From Chloroflexota bacterium (GTDB lineage Bacteria; Chloroflexota; Anaerolineae; Aggregatilineales; UBA2796): a DNA stretch of 16,634 nt. The DNA lies in assembly GCA_003695215.1 (NCBI GenBank), contig RFIM01000238.1, positions 1 through 16,634 of the forward strand, written 5' to 3'. Every line of letters begins with the position of its first letter. Position 1 is the first letter of the stretch. Positions 13,166 to 16,634 of this stretch are shown in pieces. The position numbers and the translations under genes are program-made. The notes under the pieces are model-generated. The model was not told the DNA's origin. It saw only the letters and a list, made by a program, of their open reading frames with translations, and searched no databases.

Positions 13166-16100
13166 ATGCCATTTATCGAGGCACCGACTTCCTTTTACTT
13201 GGGTCGGCGTTACGATCCTGAAAATCAGCGCCTGGCTGATGAAGTCGTTTACTACGACTCGCGCGACTTGACAACGCATGCAGTTGTAGTCGGCATGACG
13301 GGCAGCGGCAAGACGGGCATGTGCATCGCACTGCTGGAAGAAGCAGTGCTAGACGGCGTGCCTGCTATCGTGATCGATCCCAAGGGCGATATCACTAATT
13401 TGCTGCTGAACTTCCCACAGTTGCGCCCTGAAGACTTCGCGCCATGGGTGAACAGGAGCGATGCTGAGCGCTCGGGCATGAGCGTTGAGCAATACGCTGC
13501 TGAGGTAGCGCAGCAGTGGCGCACAGGCTTGGCGAGCTGGGGCATCAGCGGCGCGCGCATGGCGGTTGCCAAAAACGCGGCGCAGTACAGCATCTACACG
13601 CCCGGCTCAGATGCGGGCCTGCCCGTGAGCATCTTGGCGTCTTTCCAAGCGCCACGCGAGGGTTGGGAAGGCAATGAGGAATTTCATCGCGAGCAGATCA
13701 GCGGCGTCGTCACAGCGCTGATGGCGCTCATCGGCAGGCAAGTTGAGCCTGTCAGGGATCGTGAGCATGTGCTGATCAGCAACATCTTTGAGGAAGCCTG
13801 GCGCCGCGGCGAAGATTTATCGCTGGAAGATATCATCCTGCGCGTGCAGAACCCGCCCTTCAGCCGTCTAGGCGTCTTCGATGTGAACACCTTCTTCCCA
13901 GAGCGTGAGCGCTTCCGCTTGGCGAAGGAACTCAATCAAATCATCGCTGCGCCGTCTTTTCAGACTTGGATCAGAGGCGAGGCGCTGGACATGCGCCGCT
14001 TGCTCTACACGCCTGAAGGCAAGCCGCGTGTGGCTATTTTCTATTTGGCGCACCTGACCGAGAACGAGCGGTCTTTCATGATCACGCTGATCCTGGAGAA
14101 TATGCTCGCCTGGATGCGCTCGCTGAGCGGCACCACCAGCTTGCGCGCCATCCTCTACTTCGATGAAATTTTCGGTCACATCCCGCCAGCGCCGCGCAAT
14201 CCACCGACGAAGAAGCCAATGCTGCGCTTGCTCAAGACGGCACGCGCCTTCGGCATTGGCCTGGTGCTAGCCACGCAAAACCCTGGTGACTTGGACTACA
14301 AAGGGCTCGCCAATGCAGGCACATGGTTCATTGGCAAGCTGCAGACTGAGAACGACAAGCGGCGCATCCTAGGCGGCTTGGAAGCAGCCGCTACAGCCGA
14401 CTCGAAGCTGGATATCAGAACGCTGGATCGGCTGATCTCAGGCTTGGCGCCGCGCGTTTTCGTGCTGCATAATGTCCACAACGATGGCGGCCCGATCTTG
14501 ATGCACTCGCGCTGGACGATGTCTTATTTGCGCGGGCCGTTGACGCGCCAGCAAGTGCGCCTGCTGATGGAAGCCCAGCGGCAGAGCCTGGAGAATCAGC
14601 TCAGGCAACAGGCATCGGCGCTTGACCTGCCTACTATGCCGACAGGCGCTATGGCGCCGCGCCTGACGCCACCTGAACCGCCTGCGATCAGCCATTCAGT
14701 CAACCTAACTGGCACAGTCGCTGCGCCTGAGCCTGCAGATACCCCGCCGCAGCCTGCAGTGCCTAGAACAAGCGCTAGGCCTACGCCGCCACAAGCCTCT
14801 GTGCCTGCCCCGCCACCGCCGCCCGATCTGCCTGATGAGCGCCGCTTGGTAGCGTCGCAGCCATCGCCTTCGCCCAATGAGAGCGCGCGCCCTGCGCCAA
14901 AGCCGAGCGAGACAGGCAGCTCCGTCATGCTGACGCCGCCACGCTTCTCGCTCTTCGATCGCTTGCGCCAAGAAGCTGAGCAGCGCAGCGCGCCGCCCGC
15001 CACGCCATCATCGCAAGCGGCGCCGAGCAATCCGTACGGCGTCTCGTTGACGCACACGCCGCCGCAACAAGCTAGCGCCGCTGCTTCAGCGCCGCCGCCC
15101 AACCGCGAGTCCTTCTGGCAAGCGCCGCCTAGCGCGCCTTTGCCCGCCGCGCCCGAGCGCTATAGCGGCGATACTATGCCCGTCGGAACAGGCCACACGC
15201 CGCCTAAGACCAGCACCTCGCAGATGGCGCGCGCGCCTATGTTGCCAAGCGGCTACGAGATGCGCCCTGTCACCTTGCCTTCAGGCATTGCTCAGTACTT
15301 CCTGCCCATTGTGATCAGCTTGCAGAAGGCGATCAAGCAGTGGGAAGTGCGCCATGGCGTTGTCGAAAGCACTCTTGGCGGCTCGCAGTTGCTCTACCGC
15401 CCTGTCTTGTTTGCCCAAGTGGCAGTGCGCTACCTGGATAGGAAGAGCAATGCTGAGGCAGAGCAACACTGGGCTTTCCATGTGCCAGAGGTGCCAATCG
15501 CAGGCCTTGTGCGCTGGAGTCAACATCAGGCGCCGCCTGTAGCGCTTGAAGATCTCTCGAGTGAGCCGCAGGGCGAGGCTGCCTACGGCGTGCCTTCCGC
15601 AGGCATGACCGATGCCAAGCGCATGCGGGCCTTGCGCCAAGAAGTGATCGACTTCGTGGCGCGCAGCGCCTCGCTAGTGCTGCCTTACAACAGCGTCTTG
15701 AATCTCTATGGCAAGCCGAACGAGAGCCACAGCGAATTCATCAACCGCGTTAGCCAGATCGCGCGTGAGCGCCGCGATGCCGAGATCGACGCCGTCACGG
15801 CGCGCGCTGAGAAGACCTTCGCCGATCTCGAATTGCGCTTGCAGCGCGCCATTCAGCAGCTTGAAGGCGAGAAGTCTGCTTTGGATGAGCTGCGCCGCGA
15901 AGACCTCTACACCACAGGCGAGGCGATCATGAGCCTGCTGCGCGGGCGCACGTCCTACACGCTCTCTCGGGTCAGCCGTGCGCGCCGCTTCAAGAAGCAA
16001 TCGCAAGAGCGGATGAGCGCTGCGGAGCTGACTATCCAACAGCTCGAGGATCAGATCGAGGCCGAACAGCAGCGCCTGCAAAACACGCTCAACGAGATCA

Positions 16101-16294
16101 ACGAGAAGTGGCGCAAGATCGCTCAGACGGTCGAGGAATACCGCATCAAGCCATTCAAAAAGGACGTGGCGCTGGAGGCGTTTGGGATCGGCTGGGTGCC
16201 GCTCTGGTTTGTGGTGCTGAACAATCAGCCGATGACCTTGCTCGGCTTTGATGGCACGCTGGCAGGCGCGCCGCGCCTTGAGGACGTGCCCTGA
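13166..16294 (+). CDS. HerA/FtsK-superfamily (DUF87-like) ATPase with Pro/Ala-rich linker and coiled-coil C-terminal domain
   Basis: This is a 1042-residue protein starting at the ATG chosen for its AAAGGG site. The ATPase domain spans about 15-465: Walker A GMTGSGKTG (43-51), VIDPKGD (69-75), Walker B ILYFDE (329-334) and the LATQNPGDLD sensor region (368-377), all typical of HerA/VirB4-type pumps. Only 42 residues precede Walker A, so the HAS barrel of true HerA is absent. Residues 470-482 are helical. Residues 486-690 are a proline/alanine/serine-rich, probably disordered linker. The C-terminal domain (about 695-1042) has a folded part (PVTLPSGIAQYFLPIV, ALVRYL-like strands) and long coiled coils at about 860-912 and 945-992. 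It lacks any membrane helix I can see. The family probably moves DNA or protein as a hexamer, but the substrate is unknown. It is coupled by TGATG to the phosphatase gene. Confidence 0.8.
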   Translation: MPFIEAPTSFYLGRRYDPENQRLADEVVYYDSRDLTTHAVVVGMTGSGKTGMCIALLEEAVLDGVPAIVIDPKGDITNLLLNFPQLRPEDFAPWVNRSDAERSGMSVEQYAAEVAQQWRTGLASWGISGARMAVAKNAAQYSIYTPGSDAGLPVSILASFQAPREGWEGNEEFHREQISGVVTALMALIGRQVEPVRDREHVLISNIFEEAWRRGEDLSLEDIILRVQNPPFSRLGVFDVNTFFPERERFRLAKELNQIIAAPSFQTWIRGEALDMRRLLYTPEGKPRVAIFYLAHLTENERSFMITLILENMLAWMRSLSGTTSLRAILYFDEIFGHIPPAPRNPPTKKPMLRLLKTARAFGIGLVLATQNPGDLDYKGLANAGTWFIGKLQTENDKRRILGGLEAAATADSKLDIRTLDRLISGLAPRVFVLHNVHNDGGPILMHSRWTMSYLRGPLTRQQVRLLMEAQRQSLENQLRQQASALDLPTMPTGAMAPRLTPPEPPAISHSVNLTGTVAAPEPADTPPQPAVPRTSARPTPPQASVPAPPPPPDLPDERRLVASQPSPSPNESARPAPKPSETGSSVMLTPPRFSLFDRLRQEAEQRSAPPATPSSQAAPSNPYGVSLTHTPPQQASAAASAPPPNRESFWQAPPSAPLPAAPERYSGDTMPVGTGHTPPKTSTSQMARAPMLPSGYEMRPVTLPSGIAQYFLPIVISLQKAIKQWEVRHGVVESTLGGSQLLYRPVLFAQVAVRYLDRKSNAEAEQHWAFHVPEVPIAGLVRWSQHQAPPVALEDLSSEPQGEAAYGVPSAGMTDAKRMRALRQEVIDFVARSASLVLPYNSVLNLYGKPNESHSEFINRVSQIARERRDAEIDAVTARAEKTFADLELRLQRAIQQLEGEKSALDELRREDLYTTGEAIMSLLRGRTSYTLSRVSRARRFKKQSQERMSAAELTIQQLEDQIEAEQQRLQNTLNEINEKWRKIAQTVEEYRIKPFKKDVALEAFGIGWVPLWFVVLNNQPMTLLGFDGTLAGAPRLEDVP

Positions 16295-16634
16295 TGAGGC
16301 ACTGGATGCGCGCTTTGGTCACTTTTAGTGTGGTAGGCGGCGTGCTCGCCTACCACAGGCTGCGCGGGCGCCACAAGCGCACCTATCCTGCGCCGCAAGC
16401 GCTCGTGCGCGATCCGTCGCTGTGCGAAGGGCGCGAGATTCAGCTGGAGCATGTGCCGAACTTCCGCGATCTAGGCGGCTATCCAACGCAAGATGGGCGT
16501 TACGTAAGGCGCGGCTTGCTCTATCGCTCGGGCGCGCTAGCCGAGCTAAGCGAGAGCGATAGCGCCAAGCTGCGCCAGCTGGGCATCAAGCTGATCTGCG
16601 ATCTGCGCACCGATCTCGAGGCACAAGAGGCGCC
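16294..16634 (+). CDS. Membrane-anchored IphP-like tyrosine/dual-specificity phosphatase, 3' end missing
   Basis: The frame starts at ATG 16294, overlapping the ATPase TGA by one base (TGATG), and runs off the right edge after 113 codons. GAGGA lies 9 bases upstream, inside the ATPase gene, so translation is coupled. Residues 6-20 (RALVTFSVVGGVLAY) form a short membrane or signal-anchor helix followed by basic residues (RLRGRHKR), so the catalytic domain is probably cytoplasmic. The motif VPNFRDLGGYPTQDG and then RRGLLYRSGALAEL, LGIKLICDLRTDLE mark the tyrosine phosphatase family related to IphP (Y_phosphatase3). The catalytic cysteine motif (HCxxGKDRTG in this family) lies beyond the window, so activity cannot be judged. 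A perfect 11-bp inverted repeat sits within its membrane-helix codons. Pairing with the ATPase suggests that the two work together, but the substrate is unknown. Confidence 0.85.
   Translation, partial: MRHWMRALVTFSVVGGVLAYHRLRGRHKRTYPAPQALVRDPSLCEGREIQLEHVPNFRDLGGYPTQDGRYVRRGLLYRSGALAELSESDSAKLRQLGIKLICDLRTDLEAQEA
16329..16357 (+). repeat. Perfect 11-bp inverted repeat (hairpin) in the start of the phosphatase gene
   Basis: TGTGGTAGGCG (16329-16339) and its exact reverse complement CGCCTACCACA (16347-16357) flank a 7-base loop. The RNA hairpin would be very stable and begins 35 bases into the phosphatase coding region. No T-run follows on either strand, so it is not a normal intrinsic terminator. 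Confidence 0.6.

Noticed and set aside
12894..13172. Minus-strand open frame of 92 codons across the divergent intergenic region
   Set aside because: It covers both predicted promoters, overlaps the starts of both flanking genes, has no recognisable motif and no good ribosome site. Its composition looks non-coding.
13141..13221. Short out-of-frame ATG frame (26 codons) overlapping the ATPase start
   Set aside because: It has no ribosome site of its own. Its GAGAAGAAAGGG codons double as the ATPase ribosome site, which explains the sequence.
14761..14780. Inverted repeat GCCTAG-N8-CTAGGC in the ATPase linker
   Set aside because: The arms are only 6 bp in a low-complexity Pro/Ala coding stretch, with no T-run and no regulatory position.
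1..16634. tRNA, rRNA, CRISPR arrays, insertion sequences or prophage genes
   Set aside because: No cloverleaf-like segment, regular spaced repeat, terminal inverted repeat pair, transposase or phage protein was seen. Nearly all of the sequence is in long functional genes.

Overview
The window is a dense, roughly 60% GC stretch of bacterial chromosome whose content points to Chloroflexota (Anaerolineae-like). That placement is an inference from gene families and style: stacked GAF domains, an RsbU/RsbW/RsbV-type partner switch, a membrane-anchored DUF1080/LamG-like protein, a HerA/FtsK-like ATPase and an IphP-type phosphatase. It was not tested by a database search. I see no insertion sequence, phage gene, CRISPR array, rRNA or tRNA, and no gene-free stretch longer than about 260 bases.

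Left part (1-5543). The 3' part of a membrane-anchored concanavalin-like protein runs rightward and ends in a CTAG that also holds the stop of the convergent gene. Leftward from a consensus promoter near 5480 runs a three-gene partner-switching operon: a stand-alone STAS antagonist (5427-5095), an RsbW-like kinase fused to a second STAS domain (5074-4286), and a 1131-residue membrane-anchored PP2C phosphatase with five GAF domains (GTG start at 4276). No sigma factor is encoded in the window, so the target of the switch is unknown.

Middle (5544-9334). A thioredoxin-like [2Fe-2S] ferredoxin is divergent from the STAS operon. It is convergent with a complete CydC-type ABC exporter half, and their stop codons interlock. 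cydC lies 5 bp downstream of a degenerate-receiver plus GAF protein, and no cydD or cydAB is present. Next comes a winged-helix protein with an unassigned beta-rich C-terminal domain, with its own promoter and a leader stem-loop.

Right part (9335-16634). A leftward operon encodes a single-domain response regulator, a membrane histidine kinase (extracytoplasmic sensor with a CxxC, then GAF, PAS, HisKA and HATPase) and a class I SAM methyltransferase. The methyltransferase start overlaps the kinase stop by 14 bp. Divergent from it is a 1042-residue HerA/FtsK-superfamily ATPase with a proline/alanine-rich linker and a coiled-coil C-terminal domain. It is translationally coupled (TGATG) to a membrane-anchored IphP-like tyrosine phosphatase cut by the window edge. 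The two divergent operons appear to be driven by physically interleaved promoters (12988-13028), so their transcription may be mutually exclusive.

Taken together the window is mostly signalling: protein phosphorylation switches (PP2C, RsbW, STAS), a two-component pathway, redox-linked functions (ferredoxin, CydC) and an uncharacterised ATPase-phosphatase pair. The most novel-looking items are the kinase-STAS fusion, the ATPase-phosphatase operon, the interleaved divergent promoters and an 11-bp perfect hairpin at the start of the phosphatase gene.
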